A stretch of 64,000 nucleotides of DNA from Trachythela sp. YZ-2020 (GCA_016169945.1 JADLSH010000255.1:1-64000), one strand, 5' to 3'. Counted from the first letter of the stretch, positions 22,860 through 35,942 are shown. The notes: a model not told the origin generated them from the letters alone. Numbers and translations: made by a program.

Positions 22860-25800
22860 TTAGCTTAAATTCTTGTAGTTTTCGTCAATGGCAGAAATGG
22901 TATTCAAAATGATTTCACGCCAGTCCTCGCCTTTCCTCAATTCCTTGAACTTTGTTGGTTTCTCAGATAAATTCCGTATTTTCTCTGAAGGTTGGTGTTC
23001 AATTTTGAGCATTGCGAGTGTTTCCAGGAATTTATCCATGTGCGCAGTTGAGAGAACAACACATCCACAACAGGAGCCGTTTTGAACGCTGGAAAAGGGA
23101 ATTCATCAATAAATATCTTACATTCACATACTAGATAATAGGGAGTTACACCCGAACCTCTTCTACGGACACCTCTCTAATACGGACACCACTCTAATAC
23201 GGACACCTCTCTAATTCTAACATCTCTCTAATACTAACATCTCTCTAACACGGACAACTCTCTAATACGGACACCTCTCTAATACTAACATCTCTCTACT
23301 ACGGACACCTCTCTAATATGGACACATCTCTCTACTACGGACACCTCTCTAATACGGACACCTCTCTAATACGGACACCTCTCTAATACGGACACCTCTC
23401 TAATACGGGCACTTGCCTAATACGGACACCTCTCTAATACGGGCACTTCTCTCTAATATGGACATCTCTCTCTAAGCGGACACCTCTCTAATACGGACAC
23501 ACTCTATAACGGACAGTTTCCCATGTCCCGACCAAATTCTCATATGTTTTCTTTAAAATCATAACTGTCTTCGGTCTTCCAGCCCAGGGCTGTATATGGT
23601 TTAACTTTACCTGTTCTCGTTGCAAGCAAAATGCATTCCTGTCGCAGTGTGAGGATCAATAAGATACTTCCATTCACACCAAGATTTCTTCATAATATTC
23701 AGCATTTGTTCATGAGAAACAGAATGTGAGCTCAATACAGCAGACATCTAAAACAAGAGCAACACATACACTCTGCACTCATAGTTTAATACAGGGTAAC
23801 TGGTAGACCATGAAACACATGTTAAAAGGAATGCATTTTAGGAATCATTTTTAGGAACACAGACCATACCTTTTTTCTTGCCTCTTGTGGTACTTCACTC
23901 TTGCCATTCTTTTCGTAATTTGACAGAAATTCCTGCACTTCCTTTGCTCCAGAGAACAGAAATATCACTCTTTCCAAGTTGGATGGTACCTGCATAAATT
24001 AGCAGAAATCGTGGATGTAGTGGAAACGTTTTTTCACAATCTTGCAGTACCAGATCTAATTCCAACAATGATAGTTCGGAAAGGGGTTTTAAACCCAGGC
24101 CCTCCCTTTTACCAATGTCCCCCCTTTTTTTAAACTTTTCATCCCCCCCTTTTACAACAACTTTTTTCAGAGAGCAAAATTTGACAGATTGACACCTGCA
24201 AATGGTGCAGAATTAATATTAAGGTTGTGTTATAAATATCCAAAGAAACTTCCATCAACAACATAATCAACATGAACTCGACATTTATTTTTAGGGACTC
24301 ATCTATACAATTTTTATGACAGTTTTTTTTGCTCATCCCCCCTTTTTTAAATCAACCCACCCCTTTTCTGTAACCCCCACCCATTAATACAAAATAAATT
24401 TCATCCCCCCCTTTCTTGTCTTTTTTGAGAAGGTTTATCCTCTCCTTAAGAAAGGAGGGGGGGGGGTTCGAACTATGACAATGTAAAGGCAACCTACTCA
24501 TTCATAAAATGTGAGGGTTTAAGTACTCTATTATTCACATCCTTTTTAATTTTAGCTTACAGGTTTAACAGTACAAATAACTGCTCCTGTAAACCTCTGA
24601 ATATAAACCTATTGGTGTTTGGTAGATCTGAATCAAAATGGAAGAACTCTTAATTCTCCCTGCAATGCAAAGAAGGTGAAATTATATATTGCAGGAATCG
24701 TATTCCAGTCACAGAAGTGAAAGACATATGCACTTAAATCAAACCACAGGGACCGCAGAGCCGTGGCATGGCCCCCCACTTTTCGCTGCATAAAGATAAA
24801 ATCGCTCATTGAAATACTGAACCACTGTGCCATCAACACAGGTTATTTATAGACTTTTTGTTCAAGCAATGAATAAATGTATACCTGAATATCCATAGCT
24901 GGTGCAATTGTTATTGAGACTTGCTTAGGGAAATATTCTCCATGAGTTACAGCCCGATGAACAGTGTCATTTACATTTGTTGTACAGGTCATTTTTATTG
25001 GTAATCCCATCAGATAAGCAATACAACCCGCTGAAAAGTAAAATAATCTTAAGAATTGCCAAGAATTAATTGTAATGATAATAATTAGAAAATAGAAAAC
25101 ATACCTGTTACATTTCCCATCGCACCAGTTGGAACAACGATATGCACCTCGTCTCCAGGTTTATTACACACTTGAAAATATACATGAAAATAATGTACGA
25201 TCTGAATCATGATACGTGCCCAATTTGCAGAATTGATTGTGCAGAGATTGTACTTCTTGACAAGATCTGGCTGTTTCAAAATACTCTGTAGAACAACATC
25301 CATATCATCAGAGTTGCCCTCAGCAGAAAAGACATGCACATTTTCATCTAAGACAGTCGTCATTTGCAGTTCTTGCACACCTGAACAAGCACCTTTTGGA
25401 AACATGCAAATAATATCAATATTTTTGAACCTCCGTACACTTTCGATAGCTGAGCTGCCTGTGTCGCCGGACGTCACAACAATAGCAGTAACATGGCGGG
25501 AGTTCTTCTTGTTGAAATATTCCATGAATTGAGCAACACAAGTGAGTGCCAGGTCTTTGAAGGCCAGTGTTGGTCCATGCCAAAGTTCGGCAACATGGAC
25601 GTCTTCAACGACTCTCTTAACTGGGATTATATCTTCATGATCAAAGACATCGGTGAATGCAGCAGTAATAATTCCTGTATGATGTGATGTGATGATCGAT
25701 AAAATCAGTATCAATTAATAACAATCAATATCAATTAATCGATTAATATATTTAAAATCAATGATAATCGATGGTGGAGGTTTTGTGATCTTATTGATTG

Positions 25801-26163
25801 GTCTCGATTATTGATAACAATCAATAGACTAATTGCATTCAATTGGTATTGATTATCAATACTATTATCAATACTATTATTATGTCTGTGTACTGCAGTT
25901 ACTGCCAGAATAAATGAAATAGAAAGGTATGGGCACTCACCATTTAAATCAGTCGTAGGTATCTCATTCTCGGAAATAAACAATCTAGATATCGCTTTAC
26001 ACAGCTCCACATAGGACAATTTTGACCATAATTGCATGGTTTTTGAATCAATATTAGGGATGGTTTCTGCCATAAACATGCCTCCATTTGAAGTATAATT
26101 ATTAAATAATATCTCTTCAAAAGATTTATTATTCACTTGACCGCGAGTACTGCAATAGCGCAT
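22860..26163 (-). CDS. THNSL2: Threonine synthase-like 2
   Basis: Six exons on the minus strand: 26163-25941, 25674-25105, 25030-24885, 23989-23870, 23747-23611 and 23088-22860, summing to 474 residues plus stop; the human protein is about 484. It starts MRYCSTRGQVNNKSF, matching the family start, so an in-frame upstream ATG at 26361, inside repeat-derived sequence, is rejected. The pyridoxal-phosphate lysine is Lys114 in HGPTLAFKDLAL, the phosphate loop is SGDTGSSAIE, and PTGAMGNV is the second cofactor-binding loop. Vertebrate THNSL2 is a fold-type II PLP lyase acting on O-phosphohomoserine-like substrates rather than making threonine in vivo (family knowledge). Intron 5 contains a 17-bp satellite. 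Confidence 0.94.
23158..23516. repeat. 17-bp satellite (CTCTCTAATACGGACAC)
   Basis: About 20 imperfect copies of CTCTCTAATACGGACAC in THNSL2 intron 5, with variants reading ctctctaatactaacat and insertions of ctctct. No coding role. Confidence 0.9.
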
Positions 26164-26409
26164 CGTTGCAAAAGTTTTATTTATTCCGAGAATTGTTACT
26201 TTTGTTAGACAATAGACATTAGACAAAGACAAGTCTCGTCGGAACCTTTGAAGTTCGTGACCCCACGAAATTTGCCACGCAGCGAAACGTCCACTGATCT
26301 CGAAATTATGCTGCAGTGAGATGATACCGTAAACCTCCGAATTCAAGACTTTTCTCGGCATCTCGTTCGATGTGCTCCTTCCAGGAGCAGTTGCGAAAAA
26401 TGCAACTTA

Positions 26410-26562
26410 GGCCCTCTGGCAGGAATTGAACTGCGGCCCTGCGATTCCAGTGCAGCGCTCTAACCCATTGAACTGTAGAGTCCAGCTGCTGAGCATCAAC
26501 CGAAAGTTCGGCATATAGGATGGGAGTGATGCCAGTATATGGTGTATGGGTAAATATCAAGA
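26410..26562 (-). repeat. tRNA-like repeat, copy A
   Basis: Reverse strand shows tRNA-like features: D-arm region near gttcaatgggttagagc and a T-arm-like segment cgcagttcaattcctgc. It matches 26906-27060 across its whole length, including the adjoining gatgccagtatatgg body. The acceptor stem is imperfect, so this is a tRNA-derived repeat (SINE relative) rather than a working tRNA. Confidence 0.65.
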
Positions 26563-26905
26563 AGTTCTTCAAATCCTGAAACCCGTTTTCCACTAGGCGA
26601 GTTCGCGCGAAGCGAAAAAATTCGGCAACGTGATTGGTTGGCGACAAAATTCTCCGCGAAAAAGCAGGATCTACTTAGTGGAATCGATACCAATAAGGGA
26701 TGAGCTTCCAGTTCAAGTAAGGTTCGTTTGGTCTAGCTTTTCTGGCCCAATAAGAAATGTTTCTTACTGGACGTGAAGGAAGAACAATTTAGAACAGAAA
26801 GAGCTTTGCAGTATAAATAAAGTTAGTTGATGGTGTTTCCGTGTTTGTGGATGGAATATTTGTGGATGCAAGTTGGTTTCTGCGATGAGTGGAAAAGAGC
26901 CTTAA

Positions 26906-27060
26906 GGCCCTCTGGCAGGAATCGAATCTGCGGCCCTGCGATTCCGGTGCGGCGCTCTAACCAACTGAGCTACAGAGTCCAGCTGCTGTGCATTAACCGC
27001 AAGTTCGTGTATATATATGGGAGGGATGCCAGTATATGGTATATGGGTAAATATTAAGAT
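26906..27060 (-). repeat. tRNA-like repeat, copy B
   Basis: Better preserved than copy A: A-box gtagctcagttgg and B-box gattcgattcc on the minus strand with correct spacing. The acceptor stem has CTCTG/CAGAG but mismatches beyond it, and the anticodon stem is poor. Followed on the right by a palindrome (27057-27156). Confidence 0.65.
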
Positions 27061-27156
27061 TTTTATCGGCATCTCGTTCGATGGGAATAATAGTCGATGG
27101 TGTTTTATTAACCATCCACTATTATTCCCATCGAACGAGAGGCCGAGAAAAATCTT
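27057..27156. repeat. 45-bp-arm hairpin
   Basis: Arms starting aagatttttatcggc and ending gccgagaaaaatctt, pairing through atctcgttcgatgggaataa. A related segment, tctcggcatctcgttcgatg, occurs at about 26354 near copy A of the tRNA-like repeat. Confidence 0.8.
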
Positions 27157-27553
27157 CGTATTTACCCAATAAATACAGTTAGTTTACTTTAGAGGGGTAA
27201 ACATAAGCTAAAAGTAGAGCAAAATACATCACAAAGCGACACATTTACATTGCAGGCTGAATTTATTCACCATAGCTGAAGATAGAATTTAACAATTTTG
27301 TCCTAAATCTTTACGAACGATGACTCGGTGTAACATTTCCGAAAAAACATTTAAATTATACACAGCAAAAAAACCTTCCCTAATAAAGTAGTCAAAGTAA
27401 CCGTGATGTTCATTCAAAAGCTAAATATATTCTCAGAATTGTGCGTGAAAATCATAGAAATATACGGTCCAAATTCCGAGAATATATTCACCCGCCTACA
27501 GCAGGTCGTGTTCTTGTTTGTCTCTCGTACGAGGCCTGGAACCGAGCGAGCCC

Positions 27554-30034
27554 TCACGCTGAGGCGCCAGCGGCAGGATCGCATTGCAGCAGACGCACTA
27601 TGGAAGGATCGCTCTTTGCACCTTCAATGAATTCAGAAAGGGATAATTTTCCGTCGAGATTTTTATCCATCTGTCGGAAGATTTTGTCTACTCTCTTTTC
27701 AGGTGTGCTCTCGTCCTCGGGCATCTTCATTACTGTACCGACCATTTTGTAAATGGCTTTCACAATCTCCAACATTTCATGCCTGGTGAAAAAACAAGGA
27801 TATTTTATAGAAAGCACTGACAAACTCAGTATATAAGTGTGCTTCCCAAGTTCAGAGTTTCGACTAAGTATCGCATAAAGCCTGGATCAAACAAGCATGA
27901 GAGTCGGTGAGAGTTCCGGCATGAGAGTTTCATCAACTCTCATGGTCCGATGAAACGAGAACATTTGATGAGAGTTGAGGAGAGTTGCTGGTAAATCAGG
28001 GCGAGAGTTGAACTCTTATCCTCGCTTGATCAGGGCTTAACATGCAGCTGAGATTGGGCAATTTAAAATATGTACATTAAATTATCAAATTCTTAATCAT
28101 CCACTTATATTCTACATATACAGCTAATTCAATAAAGGTTGTCTTTCCAAAAGCGTGAACCGTAAACTCTGAGCGATCAAACGATGATAGGATATCGCCT
28201 ATTTAGGTCATTAAACTCAAGGCTTTTTGCAAGTTTTTTTATCTATATTGACATTTTTATATATTAATTTGATATCGTTTAAAAGAAAAAATTTCGAGTT
28301 TACTGGTCTAAATAAACAATAACCCATCATCCATTGTGCGCTCATAGTTTATCGTTTACGCTTTTGAAAGGACAACCTTAATTGAATTGGCTGTATATTA
28401 GTCACAAAAGAGTTAATAGAAAATAGTGAATAGAAAATAAACGTGGTTAGAAGGCCGGCGAACTTTAAGAGTTTCACAAACCCCAACTGACACAGGGATT
28501 ATTCTAAGGTGCAGTGATAACCAATTTGTGCAGTGATAACCAATTTGTGCGGTGATAAATGGGATTTGTGCAGTGATAAATGAGATTATGTGCAGTGATA
28601 AAATGCGATATGTGAAAATGTGTATATTTTTGCATGAAATAGAATATGCAGAATGCAGATTTGGGCTCATTAGCGGTGATTTTGGCTCATTTGCCTGCAT
28701 ATAATTAGTGACATGCATGGGGTAAACTTTAAGTTGCAGAATCACAGTACATACACTCATGCAGGGCAGTCAGAACGTTTTCTAACATATCGCTAAATTT
28801 ATATAAATGTTATCATTTTTTGCGCTTTTGTGCAGTGATAAAATTTCCTTAGAATAATCCCTGAACTGATGAGACCAGTGATTTAGACATTTACATAACT
28901 CTACTAACTTCCAGACGAAGAGCCTTCGCTCGAAACGTCGCAGTTCTTGTTGAATTTTTGAGGTAGTTTGATCCTAAAGACCCGAAGCTTACGTTTACAT
29001 AAACCATGTCTATTTTTATTAACTATATAAGTATACTCAACTGTGATTCTCGGGTACCTGGGCTGGCTCCCTCCTTAAAAACGATTTCTTGCAACTAGAG
29101 CTAAAACTAAAAGCAAAGTAAGACGAGCAACACTTTTGCTGCAACTTGATTTCAATGAAGGTTAGTTAGAAATGTTTGCGAATGTTGTCTCATATCTGGT
29201 TATACTTATCCGTGAACATTTCTAATTAACATGCACTGAAATCAGTTTTTGTTGCAAGTTCCAGCAATTTTGTCGCTCGTATCACTTCACCGTAAAACTA
29301 AACCAAGGCATCCACGCAGGGCCGGATTAACGTCGCGCGAGGCCCTTGGCAGATTTTCAGCGCGAGGCCCCCCCCCTCGTTATGAAAACCTTTGAATTCA
29401 AAGACACACAAAATTGTTAAATAATTGTTTTCAATTTTATCCGCAAATCACCGCAATTTCCCAATGCGCGAGGTCCCTAAATTCGCGAGGCCCCTTAAAT
29501 TCGCGAGGAATCTAAATTCGCGAGGCACCTAAAATGGGCGTGTCCCAATAGAAAATGGGCGTGTTCTCGTAAGAATGGCACAGTAAAGGCGTGTTCTCGT
29601 GGCACAGTAAAGCGCGGCATATGCCGCATCTGCTTAATCCGGCCCTGCTGATCCACGAAAGAGCAAAACACACAAACCCACCTGGATATAAATCCATTGC
29701 CATCAAGATCATACATACTAAACGCCCACTTCAATTTCTGTTCTAACTTGCCTCGTGACGTCACGGAGAGGGCGCAAATAAATTCCCGGAAATCAATCGA
29801 GTTGTCCTGGTTCACGTCGAAAGTGCGAAAAACGTGCTCCGCAAATTTTGTCGCGTCACCATAAGGGAAAAAGTTGCCGTAGATTTTCTTGAATTCGTCG
29901 ACGGTAAGATGGCCACTCGGACAGTCCTTGAGGAAGCCTTTGTACCATTCTTGAAGCTCATGCTCATTGAAATCTGTTTCTTCCTTAAGATCTGACAAAA
30001 CCTCGGGACGAAGTTTGCTGTTCTGTTTACCCAT
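27554..30034 (-). CDS. Neuronal calcium sensor (hippocalcin/neurocalcin-like), paralogue A
   Basis: Two exons on the minus strand: 30034-29682 and 27782-27554, joined in phase 2 within an Arg codon, giving 193 residues, the usual family length. The start MGKQNSKL has Gly2 for N-myristoylation, so the in-frame ATG nine bases upstream is rejected. EF-hand 1 is degenerate (KDCPSG, typical of the family). Functional calcium loops are EF2 at residues 73-84 ([12 protein letters not shown]), EF3 at 109-120 ([12 protein letters not shown]) and EF4 at 157-168 ([12 protein letters not shown]). The family forms calcium-myristoyl switches at membranes and modulates receptor and cyclase signalling. The intron holds at least three inverted-repeat elements. 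A paralogue with the identical intron position lies at 58819. Confidence 0.95.
28121..28394. mobile_element. Palindromic MITE, probably Tc1/mariner-type
   Basis: Long inverted ends running from tacagctaattcaataaagg to ccttaattgaattggctgta, with aaaagcgtgaaccgtaaact further in. The ends abut TA, fitting a TA target. It lies in the intron of calcium sensor paralogue A. Confidence 0.75.
28493..28863. mobile_element. hAT-like MITE with internal tgtgcagtgataa repeats
   Basis: Ends CAGGGATTATTCTAAGG / CCTTAGAATAATCCCTG. The flanks AACTGACA and AACTGATG match at six of eight bases, a decayed duplication. At least five copies of tgtgcagtgataa lie just inside the ends. In the intron of calcium sensor paralogue A. 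Confidence 0.8.
29317..29650. mobile_element. hAT-like MITE CAGGGCCGGATTAA
   Basis: Ends CAGGGCCGGATTAA / TTAATCCGGCCCTG(CTG), flanked by ATCCACG on both sides (29310-29316 and 29651-29657). It sits just downstream of exon 1 of calcium sensor paralogue A, about 30 bases from the splice donor. Confidence 0.8.
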
Positions 30035-30571
30035 TTGTATCAACTAGTGTATTTTCTACAAGAATGAAAGGAGGTTTTTAAAATTTATATCATTTTTATA
30101 CAGTCGAACCTCTCTAAAGGCCTGTTCACAGTTCACACGAGCCGATTCTCCTCCTGACGTTTGTGATTTCACCCAACACAGCAACGACTACACTTTTCGC
30201 CAGGTGGGAGCCAATGGCCTTACTCTTCTCGGCAAATCCAGTAAATCACATGTTTTAGAGGAGAGAATCATCACAAATCTTGGGTCTTGTAACCAGCCTT
30301 AATAATATGGACGTCAGTGTCGTGGAGCACTGGAAAAAAATGAAAAATGACAATTAGGATGAATTAGTATAATTATATTCTACCGAAGGACTTGACAGAC
30401 AAGAACACCACATTCAAAAACGGACTTTACAACTACTATAAATCTGTCTTAAAAACATTTACAATGCGGAGGATCCACGAACATGGAAATCTATATGTTT
30501 GTCTTGTAATACGTCTCGTAACCTGTCTTGTTCAATATCGTGTTAATTTTAATGTTTGTTCGTTTTGTATT

Positions 30572-30908
30572 ATACATACATACATACATTATTCAGCTCA
30601 CTCCCCATTGGGGCTTTTCAGTGACCGATTACATCAAGTATCTAGCTTATCTATATTATGTACTTAACCTACATTATTTATTTTTACAATTGTGATATTA
30701 CTTTCCTAATCTGTCTATCCTAACCCACCCAGTAAACTTTCCCTGTGGGAGGAAACCGGAGTGCCCGGAGAAAACCCACGCGACTTTCGACAGAGCGTTG
30801 ACTTACTCTTTTCACATGAATGTGATGAGTGTCCTCAACGAGAATCGAACTCAAGACTCAGAGGTGAAAGGCGCTTGCTCTGACGACTGCGCCACCGAAG
30901 CCCCATTA
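30572..30908 (-). mobile_element. tRNA-derived SINE with (ATGT)n tail
   Basis: On the minus strand the head reads ggtggcgcagtcgtcagagc (A-box) and gagttcgattctcg (B-box). A conserved body follows, with gtgggttttctccggg and ctccggtttcctccc, which resembles central domains of widespread metazoan SINE superfamilies (possibly the MetaSINE group; from memory). The tail is a run of ATGT units, as in the LINE at 35943. A second, interrupted copy is at 41742. Confidence 0.85.
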
Positions 30909-31051
30909 TGTAAAGGGCCGCTGTAATTGGCGAAAGCTGTAGCGTGTACCCAGCCATTTGACCGTTTATATTGTCAGTGTTTGTGTTAATATGTGTAATA
31001 TAGTAAGTGAGCGATTTGGCGAAGCCTAATAAATAAATAAATAAATAAATA
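30909..31051 (+). repeat. Retroelement 3' end with (AAAT)n tail
   Basis: A segment ending gcgatttggcgaagcct followed by about six AATA/AAAT units (about 31027-31050). It looks like the 3' tail of a SINE or LINE on the plus strand; the 5' part is not recognisable. Confidence 0.5.
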
Positions 31052-31275
31052 TCCATACTAATTGCCATTTTCATACTATTTCCAACTAGGATCTATACTA
31101 AATTTCCATAGTGTTTCCATAGTATGAAAATGACAATAACAGAGTATTAGGATGAATAGGTATAATTTCCATACTAACTGCCATTTTCATACCGTATTTC
31201 CAACTAGGATCTATACTGAATTTCCATAGTGTTTCCATAGTATGAAAATGACAATTAGGATGAATAGTATAAGGA
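31051..31275. repeat. Two-copy tandem repeat, ~115 bp
   Basis: 31051-31160 and 31168-31270 are nearly the same (tttccaactaggatctatac ... catagtatgaaaatgaca). Each unit contains an inverted pair (cattttcatact / catagtatgaaaatg). A partial copy of the end occurs near 30340-30365. Confidence 0.8.
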
Positions 31276-32256
31276 TTGTGTATAAAAATAAATAAATAAA
31301 AAAAATAAAAATATTTTGAGTATAAGAATCACTGTTTGAGAACAAACTACAACGCAATTCTGTACCTAAATAAGTGAATAAAGCTTTGGTGTTTTAGAGA
31401 TATGCCCGTTGGGAGAGGTGACCAACTTTAGAGTCCATTGTACCATAGTAACATTATGTTATGTAGCGGAATATGGGGTTAATCATGCGGATCTTAGGCC
31501 GCATATATTTGCCAAGATTTACCTCACACGAATTCGGATGGATCTAAGACACTAGTGTAGACTTGCCGTTAATTCTCATATATCAAAAGCGACTCATCTG
31601 CGCTAACCGCAAATCTTTCATATCGATTGCGGATCATGTAAGTATCGACACCGCTCCAAGCGGCTTCTTAACATTAGAAATGGGGAGTTTGGAAAGATAA
31701 CGGGAATGGCACGAGACAAATTAACTTGCATTGGAGCAAAAGCATGGCTTACTTATAGTTTATTAGCCTTCCAATAGTATTCCTCTTTCTTTTGAACAAG
31801 TCTTAACTAGCACTATTGTCAGTGAATCCACATGAAGACCATAGGAAGACTTTATATCGCACTTCAATCGAGTTTCGGAGGCCCTTGCCCGTTTCAACAC
31901 AAAGTCACTTTTCCTATTGTTACTGATTATTTGCCTGTTTGCGGCGAATTCAATGGTTCTATACTATTTGATAAATAACATTCAATTATACGAACGAAAC
32001 TGCACGCGGCTAATACGCATTGTGTACTACTACAGTACTGACAGCTGGACTATCATAGATTCAGTGTACAACAGACGCGAGGGTCTAGGATTCATTGTCG
32101 ACCACATAGTGTTTCAAAATGTCGAGAAAATGACAGCGCATGCAGGCGTCTAGCTGTTGGGACAGCTATGCATAAATGAAGCCAATGGCGGCCATATTGG
32201 TGCACGTGACCACCACAAATCTACTTTGGTGTTGCCGACATGTTAGAGGAGGTTCT
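31276..32256. other. No gene recognised
   Basis: AT-rich. The short open frame at 31917-32153 has no recognisable domain or splice context, and I see no repeat structure. Confidence 0.5.
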
Positions 32257-32592
32257 TAAAGTGGCACTGGCCCCAAAAATTATTTTTGTATATGTGTAAT
32301 ATTTGTATCATTCTGAGAAGAAATGTAATATATCTTTATAGTAAAAATCCTCATTTTAATCAACTTTTTCACTATCAAAGCTACCGGATATGATGTCATT
32401 AGGTGAGTTGTAAATTAGTTTTCCTTTGTTTTTTTTATGCTTAAATACATCTAATTACATCATATCCGGAAACTTTGACAAAAAGTTGATGAAAACGAGG
32501 ATTTTTACTATAAAGATATATTACATTCCTTCTCAGAATTATACAAATATTACACATATACAAAAATAATTTGGGAGGTGAGTGGCACTTTG
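32257..32592. mobile_element. Palindromic MITE next to TTAA
   Basis: Arms about 75 bases on each side (aattatttttgtatatgtgt / acacatatacaaaaataatt, then ttactataaagatat). The left end follows TTAA (32256-32259 overlapping); the right flank is TTGG. Probably a TTAA-type (Kolobok or piggyBac related) non-autonomous element. Confidence 0.7.
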
Positions 32593-35022
32593 GGGAAAGG
32601 TGACATATTGTTTAGATAGAAATTGCTCACAAGCTCTCTTTCGTCTTAAATTTTCAGCGAATAGCCAATGAGTTCACACTATTATCTAATGTTAAAAACG
32701 TTCTACAACTCATTAAAAGAGAATTGGTAAAATACATCTTTCACGTCTCATTAGAAATGGCATTTTGTTTTACTCAATGCGCTTGACTGCTAAACGAGTT
32801 TTTGGCAGATTGAAAGACTTCTTCTCATTACAAACAGCCTGGCTTAAAAAATGGTGAATTAATTCAATTTATAAGAGTCTATTTTTATGCTGTCCTAGTT
32901 GTCAGATCAGTGGGATATATTATCAATGTGCCTTCTTGGCACCAGTCCCCTGATGTAACAACCGGGAGCCCGTCTCAACCTGACAATTTCTGACAATCTA
33001 CATTCTGTCCACCATCCATGCAACGTAGCGTGGGGCTGGGCACAAGGATACCCACGGACTCGACTACAATTCACTCTCAAATAAAATGAATATTTATAAC
33101 GAGAGATCAATGCTGACTTCCGCCAGCTGCAAGCGAGAGCACGCCACGAAGCAGTTATTCAAATGTGTGGGCGACAATCAAATATTGATAGCAAAGAAAT
33201 CAATTTCGATTTAAGAACGTATACTACATCGCTTTTCGCGTGCGATTTGATCAAAGGGGGTTTAAATCGCGCATCATGTAAAAAAACTAGAACAAACTAC
33301 ACCCAAATATTTTTTTTAAAAATGAGCTAGGTTTTTAAAACTCCTTGTATATATTATGTTGCTGACATCAGTCGCTAACGTTTTCAGGAGTATACGATTC
33401 AATTTTGACAGTTAAATGCACACACTCGTGGTGTCTACCGACCACTATAATATCGCTGAATCTATAATATCACTATACATTTACTATCAATAGCATATCT
33501 TTAAATTTATTCAAGCAATTTAAGGAAAATTAACCGTGGTTTTCTGTGCAAAGCGCGTAACATTGTCGTGTGAGCACTTGAATATTTTTTCCACATTTCA
33601 CAAAGAAATGTCAAAATTAAAGATAAATTTATTCAAATCATTGAAGGATTTTGCCAAGCGTCGCTAACATCTGCAGATATGAAGGGTATTATTGAAGCAT
33701 TTAAATATCCATCTATCAAAACAAAACGCGGGAACGCTAGGATATTAATAAAGCGATGCAAATAGGCAATAAATCAAATATCTCCCCTATACTATAGCCA
33801 TTTATCAGGATGGTTCGCTTACATTTACTATATTTTTTTCCTGATATGGCAACATCATTTAACATTTATAATACGGCCTAGATATCATAAATATATAGGC
33901 ATCACATCGAATAACTATAAATTAAAGAAATATAATACTTTCCTACGGCTATATATAAACCGAAATACATAAATTCGGCAACATATCTTTATTAATCATT
34001 CGGTTTGTGACCTAATTTTGTAATTTTGTAGATGGAATATCGAAGACATACTAAAATGGCTCACACTATAAAACATACACGTGCACATGCACTATCACAT
34101 TTATTTATTTGCGATTTATTTTATTCCTATATAGCATAGCAAAATGCAATAGTAACGTATATTTATAGTTTCATTTGACATACGTTTAATATAGAAATCT
34201 TATTTCGACGAAATATGACAACAATGGCTCACACTATAAAATATATAGTGTTTTATTTGCGATTGACGAAAACATGAAATTATAAAACACGTTATTTTCT
34301 TTATAAATACCCGTCGTAATAAACTTCAATTATATACCCACCTACTTATTTCACCAAAAAGCTCTTTCGAACACGTTCACAACCTAACGCGGGCCTATAC
34401 ACAGCTCTTCGAACGGCGCAATTTTTCTGGAGGAAATCGAAGCCAAGCTCCTATGGACAAGAAACACAATTAATATATCTGAATGCCTTGTGTGTGTGCC
34501 CTGAGAATAATATATTAAAAAAAACTCATGAATTTTTATGAGCACCCCCGTATAGGTTAGGATTATATTTGGGAACGATTAGATTACAGATGTTAATGGG
34601 CTCGGAGAAAACATGACAACCCGTTTAGCACACAAATGCTAGAAAAGCTGAAAACATTAAAAGGAAATTAAACGCGCGGGTAAATATGCTTGAGCAGTGC
34701 TGGGTGGGAGGCCATGTACTACTCCTCGTGGTCTACTGTGATACACGAGCGAGATTTTTTAAAGCTGGGTTATACGCGCCTTTGCAAAACAAATTTGCGA
34801 AAATAGAGTTTGTTCAAATTATTAATTATGTGGCTAAAAATAAAACGGGTTTAAAAGCTGGACAAATAATATATTTGATGAAGTTTCATGCAAGGATCAT
34901 CCTTAAATTATCTTTTTACCGCGCAAAAACAAAATTGATCGCACAATTGAACCCGTTTAGTTTACCAGTCACTGGGGTAAATGCAACGAACAAAACAATG
35001 AACTTATTATAAAGCTGATACT
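32593..35022. other. No gene recognised
   Basis: AT-rich, with low-complexity stretches. The phrase atggctcacactataaaa recurs at about 34053 and 34222. Open frames at 32907-33110 (minus) and 34686-35012 (plus) lack domain features or plausible splice partners. Confidence 0.5.
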
Positions 35023-35378
35023 AATAGACAATTTGCATTATAGACTAAACTTTGTTCTAGGCAAGGAGAAGGGAATCAATCACAACAGCTACAAAGAACA
35101 TAAGATTAGTAAAATTGCAAAGTTTGGTTGCGAAATGTTTTAAAATGCGGAAAATATAGCCTTGCAAAGTTTGTATACTTTTGTTTACGTGCGGAAATTC
35201 CTACCACATTTCGGCCCAAATGATACAAAATTTGTAAACTTTGCAAGGCTATATTTTCCGCATTTTACAACATTTCGCAACCAAACTTTGCAATTTTACT
35301 AATTTTAGTATGTTCTTTCCGGCAATATACTTTTTTTGCCTAGATAAAAAATTAGTCTATAATGCAAATGGTCTATTG
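35023..35378. mobile_element. Foldback element with ~150-bp arms
   Basis: Outer arms atttgcattatagacta / tagtctataatgcaaat and inner arms from about 35103-35173 against 35238-35312 (taaaattgcaaagtttgg / ccaaactttgcaatttta). The whole unit can fold back on itself. Class unknown. Confidence 0.8.
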
Positions 35379-35942
35379 AGCTACCGAGTCAACTGGAGCG
35401 AGCGAAAAATTAGAATCCATACATTTTTCTGCGGTTTTTTTTGCATAAATGAACGACTATATTTTTGGCTACTCTCAGTATTTTTGCTCTTCATCAGTAA
35501 ACACAGCAATACTAGGTGTTTCAATTACATATATATATTCAAAGTTATTTCAGACAACGGCATAATGCAGCACAATTTCCCCACTCGGCGCAGTGGAGAT
35601 AGGCATGCACATTAGGCCAAATTAGCCAATTCACAACATCGCATACCTCCCACGTTAGGTGATTTTGTCTATGTGCGACATTATAATGCGCAATATTATG
35701 ACTGAGGTTTTATACATGGGTGAGCTCATACAGTATACTGATGCTCACCCAGTGATGTCTTAGAATAAATTAAATTGAGCGCGGTGGGAGTGAAACCAAT
35801 AATGCAATATCGTGACCACTGAACAAGGTCAAGTTGTGGTCGGCTCAGTGGGTCGGCTCGACTGGAGTGATACTTTGGACTGGACTGCTTATCAATCCTA
35901 CGTCTATTTGAAGATCATACATCGCGGTAAGATAGGGCGGTA

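Noticed and set aside
23158..23516. CRISPR-like array
   Set aside because: The units are contiguous 17-bp repeats without spacers in an animal intron; it is a satellite.
26164..26361. N-terminal extension of THNSL2 from an upstream ATG
   Set aside because: The family starts MxYxSTRG, which begins at 26163; the extension derives from repeat sequence near the tRNA-like copy.
26906..26980. Functional tRNA gene
   Set aside because: A and B boxes are good, but the acceptor and anticodon stems are mismatched and a second decayed copy lies nearby, so it is repeat-derived.
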